Source: Flavobacteriaceae bacterium
Lineage (GTDB): Bacteria > Bacteroidota > Bacteroidia > Flavobacteriales > Flavobacteriaceae
DNA: 64,000 bases
Assembly (NCBI GenBank): GCA_029238125.1
Contig: JAQWGQ010000005.1
Coordinates: forward strand, 82,832 to 146,831
Reading direction: 5' to 3'
Positions 1 to 8,986 of this stretch are shown one piece after another (within the stretch, counting starts at the first letter, position 1; the number at the start of each line of letters is the position of its first letter). Under the pieces are notes generated by a model, which did no database searches, was not told where the DNA came from, and saw only the letters and a program-made list of their open reading frames with translations. The position numbers and the translations under genes were made by a program.

Positions 1-75
1 CAAACCAACCTCATCTTACTTATGCTGATTCCCTTGATTGTGTATGTAGTGATGAAAAGAAATGGCAATTTATAG
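1..75 (+). CDS. C-terminal end of a membrane protein (partial)
   Basis: Frame 1 is open from the window edge to a TAG at 73-75. The 24 residues form one hydrophobic segment (LILLMLIPLIVYVV) followed by a short basic tail, as expected for the last transmembrane helix of a membrane protein. It meets the next gene tail to tail with a 6-bp overlap. Another frame is also open to the edge, so the call rests on composition. The family cannot be told from so little sequence. Confidence 0.45.
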   Translation, partial: QTNLILLMLIPLIVYVVMKRNGNL

Positions 76-1197
76 ATCGGCCGTTGCATTTTTAAGGATG
101 CTTTTAATCGATGCCAAATCGTGGCTACGAGCGAGAACAGCACCGCGTTCATCAATCAAAAATAGTTCTGGAATAGAACGTACATTGTATTCAGCTGCGA
201 TGGGGTCTTGCCAATGCTTTAAGTTCGATACATGAGTCCAATTCAAATGATCGTCTTTAATCGCTTGCAGCCAGCGTTCGTTGTTACGATCAAGTGATAC
301 ACTCAAAATGGTCACTCCTTTATTTTGGTAGTTGTTGTAGAGGTCAACAAGCTCAGGACTTTGGTCGCGACAAGGTTTACACCAAGAGGCCCAAAAATCG
401 ATCACAGTAAATTTTTCTTTGGTATCGTACAGAGAAACGAGTTCGCCTTCTGGACTAGGTGCTTGAAAGTCAGGAGCAACTTCACCAACTTCTGGAGATT
501 CCTTATTCTCTTGTACTTCTTCTGGATTGAGTAATTTCTGTATGTTTTGAGCAGATTTTGTTTTTTTGATATATCCATCGAGTTGATCAAACAAAATTTG
601 TGCTTCTGCAGAATCGATTTGACCAGATGTCACTTGCTGCTCAAGTATCAAAGAAGACACATAAGAATCTGGATTATCAGTGACATAGCTGAGTTCAAAA
701 TCTTTCAATTTAGCGACTATATTGTCATATTGGCCTTGCAAATCAGAGGTGTTTAAGCTGTCTTTTCGCAGCATGGCATTTCGAAGTTCAAACGAAATTT
801 CACGCAAAGCAATATTAAATGTACTGACATCTTCTAAAAACTGACTCACATCGAGATTGGATTTTGTACCTCTTACACTCGCATTTTGAATGCTGTCTTT
901 AATCGCCTGAACGGTTATTGTTCCTGGCTCTAAAACAAAAGGCAACAAACTGCGAACGCCCTCAAAATTTAGGTAGTGCATTTCAGGATACTTTGCAGAA
1001 CCAGAAAAGCTAAACGTACCAGCTTCAACCTTTATCGTGTCGATGGGCATAAGTTGAGATTGATCGTCTACACCTAGCAGAAGAACGCTTTGGCCATCCT
1101 CTAAGTCGATTGTTCCATTTAGGGTATATTCAGTTGACCCAGAGGAGCAACCGATGATAAAGAGTATGAGAGTGATATATGGAGCTAGTAAACGCAT
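70..1197 (-). CDS. TlpA-family thioredoxin-like lipoprotein with DUF4369-type N-terminus
   Basis: A predicted thiol-disulfide oxidoreductase of the cell envelope. I start it at the ATG of MRLLAPYITLILFIIGC, which gives a lipoprotein signal with lipobox Cys17; an upstream ATG in the same frame (1281) would put 28 unlike residues in front and lies upstream of the promoter. Residues about 24-115 look like the DUF4369 domain that precedes thioredoxin domains in many Bacteroidota proteins. A helical middle is followed by a TlpA/AhpC-TSA domain (about 235-375) with redox motif WCKPC (Cys273, Cys276). It is divergent from aroC. The substrate is not evident. Confidence 0.88.
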   Translation of the reverse strand: MRLLAPYITLILFIIGCSSGSTEYTLNGTIDLEDGQSVLLLGVDDQSQLMPIDTIKVEAGTFSFSGSAKYPEMHYLNFEGVRSLLPFVLEPGTITVQAIKDSIQNASVRGTKSNLDVSQFLEDVSTFNIALREISFELRNAMLRKDSLNTSDLQGQYDNIVAKLKDFELSYVTDNPDSYVSSLILEQQVTSGQIDSAEAQILFDQLDGYIKKTKSAQNIQKLLNPEEVQENKESPEVGEVAPDFQAPSPEGELVSLYDTKEKFTVIDFWASWCKPCRDQSPELVDLYNNYQNKGVTILSVSLDRNNERWLQAIKDDHLNWTHVSNLKHWQDPIAAEYNVRSIPELFLIDERGAVLARSHDLASIKSILKNATADL

Positions 1198-1211
1198 TTT
1201 TTTATTTTTTT

Positions 1212-1219
1212 CAAATGTA
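1212..1219 (-). promoter_or_regulatory. -7 promoter element for the TlpA lipoprotein gene
   Basis: TACATTTG fits the Bacteroidota -7 consensus TAnnTTTG. It lies 14 nt upstream of the ATG at 1197 and supports that start over the upstream ATG at 1281. Confidence 0.6.
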
Positions 1220-1270
1220 AGTAATGTTTTGGTATTCTCAATTGATAGAATACATTCCGTAAAATCATTG

Positions 1271-1278
1271 TATTTTTG
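1271..1278 (+). promoter_or_regulatory. -7 promoter element for aroC
   Basis: TATTTTTG fits TAnnTTTG exactly and ends 14 nt before the aroC ATG. No convincing -33 TTG was seen at the usual spacing. Confidence 0.6.
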
Positions 1279-1292
1279 CAAAAAATAGATTC

Positions 1293-2378
1293 ATGGCAGG
1301 CAACAAATTCGGTCATATTTTCACATTAACCACTTTCGGTGAGTCACACGGACCTGCCCTTGGTGGAGTCATTGATGGTTGTCCAGCCGGGGTGTCCATT
1401 GATGAAGATGCCATTCAAGCAGATCTTGACCGTCGAAAACCAGGTCAATCCAAAATTGTAACCCAGCGAAAAGAACCCGATCATGTTGAGATTTATTCAG
1501 GTGTTTTTGAAGGAATGACAACAGGCACACCAATTGGGTTTGTGATTCACAACAGCAATCAAAAATCAAAAGATTACGACCATATTAAAAACGCTTATCG
1601 CCCGTCTCATGCGGATTATGTCTATGATAAAAAATATGGCTTTCGCGACTATCGAGGCGGTGGTCGAAGCTCTGCTCGTGAAACAGCGGCAAGAGTTGTT
1701 GCCGGTTCAATTGCAAAACAATTCATGTCTGGTGTACAATTCCATGCTTTTGTGTCTGCTGTAGGAGATCTCAAGCTTGAAAATCCACATCTCATCAATG
1801 ATTTTTCATCGGTTGAGTCCAATCCTGTTCGTTGCCCTGACCCCAAAATGGCCAAGGAAATGGAGGAATACATCAAGCAAATTCGAAAAGAGGGAGACAC
1901 CGTTGGCGGATTGGTTACTTGTGTCATTAAAAATGTTCCCATTGGATTGGGAGAACCCGTGTTTGATAAACTTCATGCAGAACTCGGTAAAGCCATGCTT
2001 TCTATCAATGCCGTGAAAGGATTTGAATATGGAAGTGGTTTTGAAGGTGCTTCTTGGCGCGGAAGTCAACACAATGATCTTTTTAATACAGATGGCACGA
2101 CAAAGACAAATTATTCTGGTGGTGTTCAAGGGGGGATAAGCAATGGGATGGATATCTATTTCAACGTTGCCTTTAAGCCAGTTGCAACCATTATGCAGGA
2201 TCAAAATACAATTGACAAATCTGGAAAAGAGATTACCATGGAAGGAAAAGGTCGCCATGATCCTTGTGTGGTTCCCCGTGCGGTACCTATCGTGGAAGCG
2301 ATGGCATCACTTGTGCTAGCAGATTATTTTCTGATTGCACGTACAAACTCAATTATCGGGGATCATAATACGATTTAG
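1293..2378 (+). CDS. aroC: Chorismate synthase
   Basis: Converts 5-enolpyruvylshikimate-3-phosphate to chorismate with reduced FMN, the last shikimate step. The 361-residue length is usual. Family signatures are visible: GESHG near the N-terminus (residues 13-17), the RPSHAD motif, the [10 protein letters not shown] motif and the late [17 protein letters not shown] block. The gene stands alone, divergent from the TlpA lipoprotein; aroB is far away at 33,224 and pabB, which uses chorismate, at 53,487. Confidence 0.98.
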   Translation: MAGNKFGHIFTLTTFGESHGPALGGVIDGCPAGVSIDEDAIQADLDRRKPGQSKIVTQRKEPDHVEIYSGVFEGMTTGTPIGFVIHNSNQKSKDYDHIKNAYRPSHADYVYDKKYGFRDYRGGGRSSARETAARVVAGSIAKQFMSGVQFHAFVSAVGDLKLENPHLINDFSSVESNPVRCPDPKMAKEMEEYIKQIRKEGDTVGGLVTCVIKNVPIGLGEPVFDKLHAELGKAMLSINAVKGFEYGSGFEGASWRGSQHNDLFNTDGTTKTNYSGGVQGGISNGMDIYFNVAFKPVATIMQDQNTIDKSGKEITMEGKGRHDPCVVPRAVPIVEAMASLVLADYFLIARTNSIIGDHNTI

Positions 2379-2421
2379 TACTTAAATCAACCTAAGACTC
2401 AACTAAGATTTCACTGTTTTA

Positions 2422-2444
2422 CTGTTCCATATGCATTAGAACAG
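2422..2444. terminator. Possible bidirectional hairpin between aroC and the symporter gene
   Basis: CTGTTC (2422-2427) and GAACAG (2439-2444) form a perfect 6-bp inverted repeat with an 11-nt loop in the 97-bp gap between two convergent genes. No strong T-run follows on either strand, so termination is only suggested by position. Confidence 0.25.
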
Positions 2445-2475
2445 CTATTGTGCACTCCGTGTTTGGTGTCTGATC

Positions 2476-3687
2476 CTATACGTTGAGTTTTTCACCTTCG
2501 CTTTTAGCGATTATCACCGCTCCACAACTGTCACTCCACACGTTTACGGCAGTTCGGAACATGTCAAGAATGCGGTCAACGGCAAGAATGAGTCCAACAC
2601 CTTCAAGAGGTAACCCCATTGCTGATAGCACAACGGAAATCATAACTAGGCCTGCCATAGGGATTCCTGCAGCTCCAATTGATGCTAATAACCCTGTGAG
2701 TACGCCAATGATTTGCTCTGTAAACGTCAATTCAATTCCATATGCTTGTGCAATAAACATGGCTGCAACCAGTTCGTATAAGGCTGTACCATCCATGTTT
2801 ACAGTCGCACCAAGGGGTAGGGTAAAGCTTGTTATTTTTGTAGAAACCCCACTATTTTTATTAACAGCACTCATAGTAAGGGGTAAGGTGGCATTGCTAG
2901 ACGAGGTTGAAAAAGCTGTGATCAATGGTGTCCGCATCGCACTGAAGTGTTTTGATGGGCTAACACGACCAATGATTTTTAAAAGGAGTGGTAACACAAT
3001 CACAGCATGAATAAATAGTGCAAGGATGACCACAACCATAAACAGTCCTAAACGAGAAAAGAGTTCACCTAAATTGTTGTTTTCAGCAATTTGTTTAGCG
3101 ACAATTCCGAAGATTCCAAAGGGAGTGAAACTAATAATGAAAATGGTAATTTTCATGATCAACTCAAACAGTGAGTCAAAAAAGCTGAGCAATGTTTTAC
3201 GGCTTTTTTCCTTGGTTTTCGTAATGAAAAAGCCCATTAAGATGGCAAAGAATATGATCGACAACATCTGGTTTTCGACCATAGCAATGAAAAGATTGTC
3301 TGGAACTATATTCATTAGGGTGCTTCCAAAAGATTCTTTAGCAACTCCAAGTCCATCTACTTGGTTGGCAAAGCCCAAGTCAGCGCCTACACCTGGCCTG
3401 AAGATGTTGACGGTCACTAATCCCGTAATCAACGCAATGGTACTGGTACCAATGTAATAGCTAACGGTTTTTATTCCTAAGCGTCCGAGGTTACCACCAC
3501 TGCCTACATTTGCAATCCCAGATATGATTGAAGTGAAAATGAGTGGAATGATAATCATTTTAAGGGCTTTGATAAAAATGTCGCCCATCCAAGCAACGAG
3601 GTGAACATGTTCACTAAAATAAATGCCGTATAATATGGATAATGCAAAAGCAATTAAAATCTGCCAGTATAATGCTAATTTTTTCAT
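2476..3687 (-). CDS. Dicarboxylate/amino acid:cation symporter (DAACS family)
   Basis: A secondary transporter of the inner membrane, expected to bring in C4-dicarboxylates, glutamate or aspartate with Na+ or H+. The 403 residues are mostly hydrophobic segments. Family hallmarks are the serine-rich reentrant loop STSSSNATLP (260-269) and the NMDGT motif (297-301), which contribute to substrate and cation binding in GltPh-type proteins. Length is normal. It is a single gene. The exact substrate (glutamate, aspartate, malate, succinate) cannot be read from these motifs, so no gltP or dctA symbol is given. Confidence 0.93.
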   Translation of the reverse strand: MKKLALYWQILIAFALSILYGIYFSEHVHLVAWMGDIFIKALKMIIIPLIFTSIISGIANVGSGGNLGRLGIKTVSYYIGTSTIALITGLVTVNIFRPGVGADLGFANQVDGLGVAKESFGSTLMNIVPDNLFIAMVENQMLSIIFFAILMGFFITKTKEKSRKTLLSFFDSLFELIMKITIFIISFTPFGIFGIVAKQIAENNNLGELFSRLGLFMVVVILALFIHAVIVLPLLLKIIGRVSPSKHFSAMRTPLITAFSTSSSNATLPLTMSAVNKNSGVSTKITSFTLPLGATVNMDGTALYELVAAMFIAQAYGIELTFTEQIIGVLTGLLASIGAAGIPMAGLVMISVVLSAMGLPLEGVGLILAVDRILDMFRTAVNVWSDSCGAVIIAKSEGEKLNV

Positions 3688-3775
3688 AAGAGGGGGATAT
3701 ATGATTCTTTATATAATTACTGATATGTTAGAATATAATTTTACAAGATAGTTAAATTCAAAAAACTTGATGGTT

Positions 3776-4165
3776 TCAGTCTTTAATAAACCTGTGATGA
3801 GTCTGAATAGGGCAATTATCATATTTGCCAAACCAGTGATATCTTCTTTTTGCGATTAATAAATACATATAATCGAGAATCGGAGTAGGTATGATTTGAA
3901 AAAATACGCCAATGATATTGACATAGGGGAGTTGTCGCATAATCCACAATATTGCTTGACTTTTTGTGTACACTTTCCCATGATAATTGCGTACAATGAT
4001 TGAATCTGTACTTTGATGTCCTAGGACTTTTTTTGCATAGCGACTATCAATTGTAGAGAATAGAAAACGTTTTTTGGTGTCTAGGCGAATAAGAGTCTTA
4101 GAAAGTCGATTACACAACACGCATATACCATCAATAAAAATAACATGATGTTGGGGAGAGTTCAT
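3776..4165 (-). CDS. DCC-family (DUF393) thiol-disulfide oxidoreductase-like protein
   Basis: A 129-residue protein beginning with the signature of the DCC family: FIDGICVLCN with a CxxC pair at Cys15 and Cys18 after Asp12. The family is predicted to have a thioredoxin-like fold; its substrates are poorly known. Its ATG overlaps the TAA of the MutS2-like gene upstream (TAATG, positions 4163-4167 on the minus strand), so it is probably translated by coupling as the second gene of that transcription unit. A functional link with the DNA-repair ATPase is not established. Confidence 0.85.
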   Translation of the reverse strand: MNSPQHHVIFIDGICVLCNRLSKTLIRLDTKKRFLFSTIDSRYAKKVLGHQSTDSIIVRNYHGKVYTKSQAILWIMRQLPYVNIIGVFFQIIPTPILDYMYLLIAKRRYHWFGKYDNCPIQTHHRFIKD

Positions 4166-6324
4166 TATGATCGCTTGACAAGTTCTAATTCATCTGTATG
4201 GACTTGGGTTGTAAACGTTCCGTAGTTGACAATCGCTTTGTTTTTCTCTAAACTATCAATAGTGCCAACCGCCTTTCCATCAAATAAACGGACATGGTCT
4301 CCGATGTATAAACTCACTTTATTCCGCTTTTTTTCTACAACTTTGGGTTTGTTTTTTTTCTCGACCCGTACTTTTTCAATTTTTTCTTCGACCTCTTCTT
4401 TCAACTTTTTCTTTTCTGCCTTTTTCTTGCGAACAATCGCAGCAGACTGTTTTCTTCTCTTCGCATTTTCGCCCTCAACAATCTGAAGTAACGCAGCCAC
4501 TAAAGTTCGTTTTTTCCCATTGACAAAAAAAGATTCTGCAACATCATTTACTTTGTTTCCGAGAACAATCATGCGTTGATCCTGGTCGAAAAGGGTTTGG
4601 TAACTCTCCAATTTCGCTTTCACTTTTGCATTTAGCGCTTCTAACTTCTCATTTTGCTTTTTAGACTTTAGGGCTTCATCTTGCAACTCTTTGGTGTTTT
4701 TTGCCATCGTTGAACGCTCGCGTTGCATTTTGGCAAGTGTTGCATCAAAACGGACTTTTCCACGTTCGATTTTCTTCTTAGCTCGATTGATCAAACTGTA
4801 AGGGATTCCGTTCTTCTGGGCAACTTCAAAGGTAAAAGAACTCCCAGCTTCACCCGTAACCAGTTGAAAGGTAGGGGAGAGTTTATTTCGGTCAAACTGC
4901 ATATTGGCATTAGCAGCATAGGGCAATTCATCAGCCAATAACTTCAGGTTGGTGTAGTGCGTAGTAATCACACCAAGTGCCTTTTCCTCATAGAAAACTT
5001 CAAGAAAAATCTCTGCCAATGCTCCACCAAGTTCAGGATCTGAACCAGTCCCAAATTCGTCAATTAGCAATAAACTCTTCGCATTGCACTTCTTTAAAAA
5101 TCGATTCATGTTTTTGAGTCGATAGCTATAAGTGCTCAATTCATTTTCAATGGATTGGTTGTCTCCTATGTCTGTAAGGATGCTTTCAAATATGCATATA
5201 TGAGATTGAGGATGGACTGGAATGAGAAAACCAGTTTGAAGCATTAGTTGAAGCAAACCAATTGTTTTCAGCGTAATGCTTTTTCCTCCTGCATTGGGAC
5301 CTGAAATGACCAGAATTCGGAGTTCATTATGGAGGTGGATGGTCTGTGGGTAGGTGACTTGTTTTTTTTGTTTGTTTGACAAATAGAGTAGGGGGTGGTA
5401 AGCATCTTTCAAATCCAAGTCTGCGCTTTCATTCAATTTTGGCATCACACCATTCATCTCTTTGGCGTATAGTGCCTTGGCACAAATCATATCGATTTCG
5501 GTGGTATAGCGCTGATAATTGGTAAGAAGTTCTTCATGAGGTCTCATCCAATTGGTTAACTCCCTCAAAATGCGATCGATCTCATCTTGCTCATCATAAA
5601 TCAGATTCTCCATTTCCTGACTGTACTGTACTACAGCTTGGGGCTCGATGTATACAATACTCCCTGTTTTACTGCTTCCTAAAAGAGATCCTTTGACCTT
5701 ACGTCGGTACATCGCCTTCACAGCCAACACCCTGCGATTTGAAACCACAGTTTCTTTAATGTCATCTAGAAAACCTGAGCTTTGATACTTGCTCATTGCT
5801 GACCCAAAACTTTGGCTGATTTTACCGCGAACTTGATCCATCTGTTTACGAATGACAGCAAGAGAATCAGATGCTTGGTTACGAACCTCTCCAAAGCGGT
5901 CAATCACCCGATCGACTTCTTTGGGAATGGATTTTTCAATCGGAATGTCCTCTCCAAATTTGTGGAGTTGGGGGAAAAAGAGTTTTGTTTTTTTAAAAAA
6001 TTGGAGAAGACTTTGGGTAGTTTTTGCCAAATGCGTGATGTGTTGAAAAAGCTCGATCTCTATCTTGCTGTTTTCAATAGAAAGCAAACCCAAGGCCTTG
6101 TCGATAGACTCAAACCCATGATTGGGGATGTTGTATTCACTGCTAAAAGAACTGTTGTACTCGTTGACTCGTTCAATTTCAATTTGAACACGCGAAAAAG
6201 AAGTATGCGGACGAAGTGTGAGTAATGATGATTTTCCCAATTCAGTTGCACAGCGTGAAGCTGCTTGTTCGAGAACAACATCGAACTCTAAGTCGGTTAT
6301 GGATTTTTCGCTAATCTTTTTCAT
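4165..6324 (-). CDS. mutS2: MutS2-like DNA-binding ATPase without Smr domain
   Basis: A MutS-superfamily ATPase of the MutS2 branch, linked in other bacteria to recombination control or collided-ribosome rescue. The 719 residues comprise a MutS core/lever region (1-320), an ABC-type ATPase with Walker A GPNAGGKS (342-349) and Walker B LLLIDEFGTGSDP (418-430), a Lys/Glu-rich coiled coil (about 520-665) and a short C-terminal beta-rich segment (about 672-715). The C-terminal Smr nuclease domain of canonical MutS2 (about 780 aa) is absent; the protein ends where the linker would begin. This may be normal in this lineage. A -7 element lies 25 nt upstream, and the DCC gene follows with a 1-bp overlap of stop and start codons. 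Confidence 0.92.
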   Translation of the reverse strand: MKKISEKSITDLEFDVVLEQAASRCATELGKSSLLTLRPHTSFSRVQIEIERVNEYNSSFSSEYNIPNHGFESIDKALGLLSIENSKIEIELFQHITHLAKTTQSLLQFFKKTKLFFPQLHKFGEDIPIEKSIPKEVDRVIDRFGEVRNQASDSLAVIRKQMDQVRGKISQSFGSAMSKYQSSGFLDDIKETVVSNRRVLAVKAMYRRKVKGSLLGSSKTGSIVYIEPQAVVQYSQEMENLIYDEQDEIDRILRELTNWMRPHEELLTNYQRYTTEIDMICAKALYAKEMNGVMPKLNESADLDLKDAYHPLLYLSNKQKKQVTYPQTIHLHNELRILVISGPNAGGKSITLKTIGLLQLMLQTGFLIPVHPQSHICIFESILTDIGDNQSIENELSTYSYRLKNMNRFLKKCNAKSLLLIDEFGTGSDPELGGALAEIFLEVFYEEKALGVITTHYTNLKLLADELPYAANANMQFDRNKLSPTFQLVTGEAGSSFTFEVAQKNGIPYSLINRAKKKIERGKVRFDATLAKMQRERSTMAKNTKELQDEALKSKKQNEKLEALNAKVKAKLESYQTLFDQDQRMIVLGNKVNDVAESFFVNGKKRTLVAALLQIVEGENAKRRKQSAAIVRKKKAEKKKLKEEVEEKIEKVRVEKKNKPKVVEKKRNKVSLYIGDHVRLFDGKAVGTIDSLEKNKAIVNYGTFTTQVHTDELELVKRS

Positions 6325-6349
6325 TGCATTTCCTTACCTTCGGAAAACG

Positions 6350-6357
6350 CAAAACTA
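6350..6357 (-). promoter_or_regulatory. -7 promoter element for mutS2
   Basis: TAGTTTTG matches TAnnTTTG. It lies in the 44-bp gap between the divergent mutS2 and ung starts and abuts a weaker 7-of-8 match on the other strand (TAACTTTT, 6356-6363) that could serve ung. Confidence 0.6.
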
Positions 6358-6368
6358 ACTTTTTTTTG

Positions 6369-7034
6369 ATGAATGTTAAACTGGAAGCATCTTGGAAAGC
6401 CGCACTCAATGAAGAGTTTACAAAACCCTACTTTACCGACTTGACAAACTTTGTTCGCGATGCTTACGAAACCAACGTAGTTTACCCACCTTCTCATCTT
6501 ATTTTTCATGCACTTGATTCTTGTCCATTGACAGACACAACTGTCGTCATTCTTGGTCAAGATCCTTATCACGGGTCAGGGCAGGCACATGGATTGAGCT
6601 TTTCAGTTCCTGAGGGGGTTTCACATCCACCTTCGTTGATCAATATCTTTAAAGAACTTGAAACGGATATTGGAAAGGTTTATCCCCAAAACGGGTCATT
6701 AACTTCTTGGGCATCACAAGGGGTTTTGTTGCTCAATGCGACCTTAACCGTTGCAGCAAGTCAGGCCGGAAGTCATCAAAATAAGGGGTGGGAGCAATTC
6801 ACTGACGCTGTTATTGATGTGATTTCAACACAATGTGATCATGTTGTCTTTATGCTTTGGGGAAATTATGCCAAACAAAAAGGAAAACGAATTGATCGCG
6901 ATCGACATCTTATTCTGACATCAGGACATCCATCACCCTTGAGTGCAAATCGAGGACTGTGGTTTGGAAACCGCCACTTTAGTCAAGCCAATAGCTTTCT
7001 CATTAGCAAAGGAAAATCGCCAATCGATTGGTAG
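6369..7034 (+). CDS. ung: Uracil-DNA glycosylase (family 1)
   Basis: Removes uracil from DNA to start base excision repair. With the start at ATG 6369 the protein is 221 residues, the family norm. The water-activating motif GQDPYH is at 63-68 and the HPSPLS leucine-loop motif at 187-192. A longer frame starting at 6324 would add 15 residues and overlap the mutS2 start codon, so I prefer 6369. It ends directly against the next, convergent, gene (stop codons adjacent at 7034/7035). Confidence 0.97.
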   Translation: MNVKLEASWKAALNEEFTKPYFTDLTNFVRDAYETNVVYPPSHLIFHALDSCPLTDTTVVILGQDPYHGSGQAHGLSFSVPEGVSHPPSLINIFKELETDIGKVYPQNGSLTSWASQGVLLLNATLTVAASQAGSHQNKGWEQFTDAVIDVISTQCDHVVFMLWGNYAKQKGKRIDRDRHLILTSGHPSPLSANRGLWFGNRHFSQANSFLISKGKSPIDW

Positions 7035-7736
7035 TTATTGCTTTGTAAAAATCACCGTGCAAAGAGAAGGTTTAACTTCTGTACCGTCGCCCATAGGCGG
7101 TTCGGTTATTCTAGTAATGGGATTTTGCGGTTGGGTTTCTTCATTGTTGTATGAAAACGTATTTCCCTCTTCAGTTCCAGCATCATAGAGATGGCCAACA
7201 AGGGTTTTTTCTAAAACAAATTCATTGTCCTCATCCAATAAGTTTACACTAGCGCAGGCGACAAACCAATCGGGGCTTGGTGCCAACATACTTGCAAAAG
7301 AAACAGCTGGGAATTCGCGGTTTACCTCAATTTCAATTGAAATTGTACCGACCCCACCACTGAGTCCACTACCGGTATAGGTTTTCAATCCAATATTTTG
7401 ACTGATCAGGGCTTCCAGTTCGTTTTCCAAAGTGGTTGTACTGCCTGTTTCGGCCATTTGCTCAATGCCACTTGAAGCAAACTCTCCTTCTTTAAAATAG
7501 GGATGATCTTTTTCATGTACCCATCCCACTAAAGGCGAGAAATGTGCAGATGAAGGGTATTCGTTGGGAAAATCGGTGCTGTTCCAATCAAAGACAAAAC
7601 TAAGCTGGTAAGTTGCGGTTTCTTCAAACATATTTTCTATATCAACAATGATTTGCTGCGCTTCCGACTCAACATCAGATAAAACACAAGAAGTTAATAA
7701 GAGGAAAATAATGCTTAGGTTCAAATAGGTTTTCAT
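7035..7736 (-). CDS. Unknown lipoprotein
   Basis: A 233-residue protein I do not recognise. The N-terminus is a lipoprotein signal peptide (MKTYLNLSIIFLLLTSC, lipobox LTSC, lipid-bearing Cys17), so it should be anchored in the cell envelope. The mature part is acidic and Thr/Ser-rich with alternating hydrophobic residues, suggestive of a beta-rich fold; no catalytic motif stands out. It reads EVNREFPAVSFASMLAPSPDW in the middle, which resembles spondin-domain proteins: they have the same theme of a Trp/Pro-rich, metal-dependent beta sandwich. That resemblance is an inference from pattern only. Confidence 0.85.
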   Translation of the reverse strand: MKTYLNLSIIFLLLTSCVLSDVESEAQQIIVDIENMFEETATYQLSFVFDWNSTDFPNEYPSSAHFSPLVGWVHEKDHPYFKEGEFASSGIEQMAETGSTTTLENELEALISQNIGLKTYTGSGLSGGVGTISIEIEVNREFPAVSFASMLAPSPDWFVACASVNLLDEDNEFVLEKTLVGHLYDAGTEEGNTFSYNNEETQPQNPITRITEPPMGDGTEVKPSLCTVIFTKQ

Positions 7737-7792
7737 GCTTCGGGGGTTTTAAAAAAAATAAACAAAAGTTGTGCCATAATTTAGTCTATATG

Positions 7793-8665
7793 TTACAAAA
7801 AAAATCCTTTTTTGATAGCATTCGTGACTCGTTCGATCATATTGTAAACTGTTTTATCAGGTTGGTCAGAAAATGTACCGTGGAAGCGATTGGCTAAAAT
7901 GGCAGATAAGGAAATTGCTCTATGACCCAAGACCTGACTCAAGCCATAAATCCCCGCAGTCTCCATATCGAAATTGGTAATCAAAGCGTTCTTGTAACTG
8001 AATCTTGTAAGTTCATTCAAATTAAAAGGGAGCTTATTTTTTGTTCTCAATTGACGTCCTTGCGGGGCATAGAAACCAGGGTTTGTTGCGATAATTCCTT
8101 TGCTCATTCCGAGTTTCTCACAGTCATTAATCATGACTGAATTTCCTTCCGTATAGTAGGGATGGTTGAATTTTTTGGAGATTCCTAATTGTGTGAGAAG
8201 TGAAACTGCGAATGGGTGATCGCACATACTGGGATCGTAATAATGCATGAGATTGTCAAATCCGATCGCTGCTTCTGCTACGACTAAGCTGTCGAGCTCA
8301 ATATTGGCTTGTATGGCACCTGAAGTTCCAAGTCGAATAAAAGTCAAAGGGGTGGGGGAGTTAAGCGGTTTTCCAGTGTTGAGATCAAGAGTAAACAAGG
8401 CATCTAGTTCGTTGAAAACAATATCGATATTATCCGTTCCCATCCCCGTTGAAATCACGCTAACCATTCGGTTTCCTAATACCCCTGTATGAATGCAGAT
8501 TTCCCTTTTTTGGTTTGTAAAATCAATTCGATCAAAGAATTGAGACACGGTCGGAACGCGATCAGGATCTCCAACAGTAATAATAAGGGGAGCGCAATGT
8601 TCAGGCCGAATCCCTAGGTGGTATATCGAACCATCGTCATTGAGTATGAGTTCTGCCTCGTTCAT
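7793..8665 (-). CDS. Nucleoside phosphorylase (uridine phosphorylase-like)
   Basis: Predicted to cleave a nucleoside with phosphate, giving base and pentose-1-phosphate in nucleoside salvage. The protein is 290 residues from ATG 8665; that ATG overlaps the TGA of the SUI1 gene (ATGA), and an in-frame start at 8779 would read through unrelated-looking residues. Family features are the phosphate-loop VGDPDRVP near residue 32, STGMGTDN, RLGTSGAIQ and the late FDMETAGIYG motif with the Glu that binds ribose. The FDMETAG region and length fit the uridine phosphorylase side of the PNP_UDP family; the base preference is inferred. Confidence 0.9.
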   Translation of the reverse strand: MNEAELILNDDGSIYHLGIRPEHCAPLIITVGDPDRVPTVSQFFDRIDFTNQKREICIHTGVLGNRMVSVISTGMGTDNIDIVFNELDALFTLDLNTGKPLNSPTPLTFIRLGTSGAIQANIELDSLVVAEAAIGFDNLMHYYDPSMCDHPFAVSLLTQLGISKKFNHPYYTEGNSVMINDCEKLGMSKGIIATNPGFYAPQGRQLRTKNKLPFNLNELTRFSYKNALITNFDMETAGIYGLSQVLGHRAISLSAILANRFHGTFSDQPDKTVYNMIERVTNAIKKGFFL

Positions 8666-8985
8666 CCGCCAACACGTTTCACTTGATGCCCTTGTTTTTG
8701 GAGATGAGCTGTAATTTTGTCTCGATAGTTTCCCTGAATCAAAATATCTCCGTCTTTGACACTCCCACCAACTGCGCAAAGAGACTTTAGTTCTTTTTCT
8801 AGGGCCTTCAACTCTTGCGGACTACCGACAAATCCTTTGATAATGGTAACGGTTTTCCCACCCCGCCCTTTATTGCTAAAGTGTGCCTCGAGTTGTTGTT
8901 TTTTGGGCTGTATTTCGGGTTGGTAGGTCCCTTCTGCTTCTGGGAAGAGGGACTTTAAATCAGAAAGACTATTGAGTTTAGCCAT
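8662..8985 (-). CDS. Translation initiation factor eIF1/SUI1-like protein (YciH family)
   Basis: A 107-residue member of the SUI1 family, whose bacterial YciH members affect start-codon fidelity in vitro. The characteristic block runs from GKTVTIIKGF through ELKALEKELKSLCAVGGSVKDG to the C-terminal IQGNYRDKITAHLQKQGH, the usual RNA-binding surface. The first 35 residues are a variable basic extension. It lies 1 bp downstream of the 2OG-oxygenase gene and overlaps the phosphorylase start by 4 bp, so the three probably form one operon. Confidence 0.93.
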   Translation of the reverse strand: MAKLNSLSDLKSLFPEAEGTYQPEIQPKKQQLEAHFSNKGRGGKTVTIIKGFVGSPQELKALEKELKSLCAVGGSVKDGDILIQGNYRDKITAHLQKQGHQVKRVGG

Positions 8986-8986
8986 A

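Noticed and set aside
1198..1281. Longer N-terminus for the TlpA lipoprotein
   Set aside because: It would sit upstream of the promoter element and bury the lipoprotein signal peptide.
2483..3010. Long plus-strand frame antisense to the symporter
   Set aside because: It mirrors a strongly conserved transporter on the minus strand and has no recognisable content.
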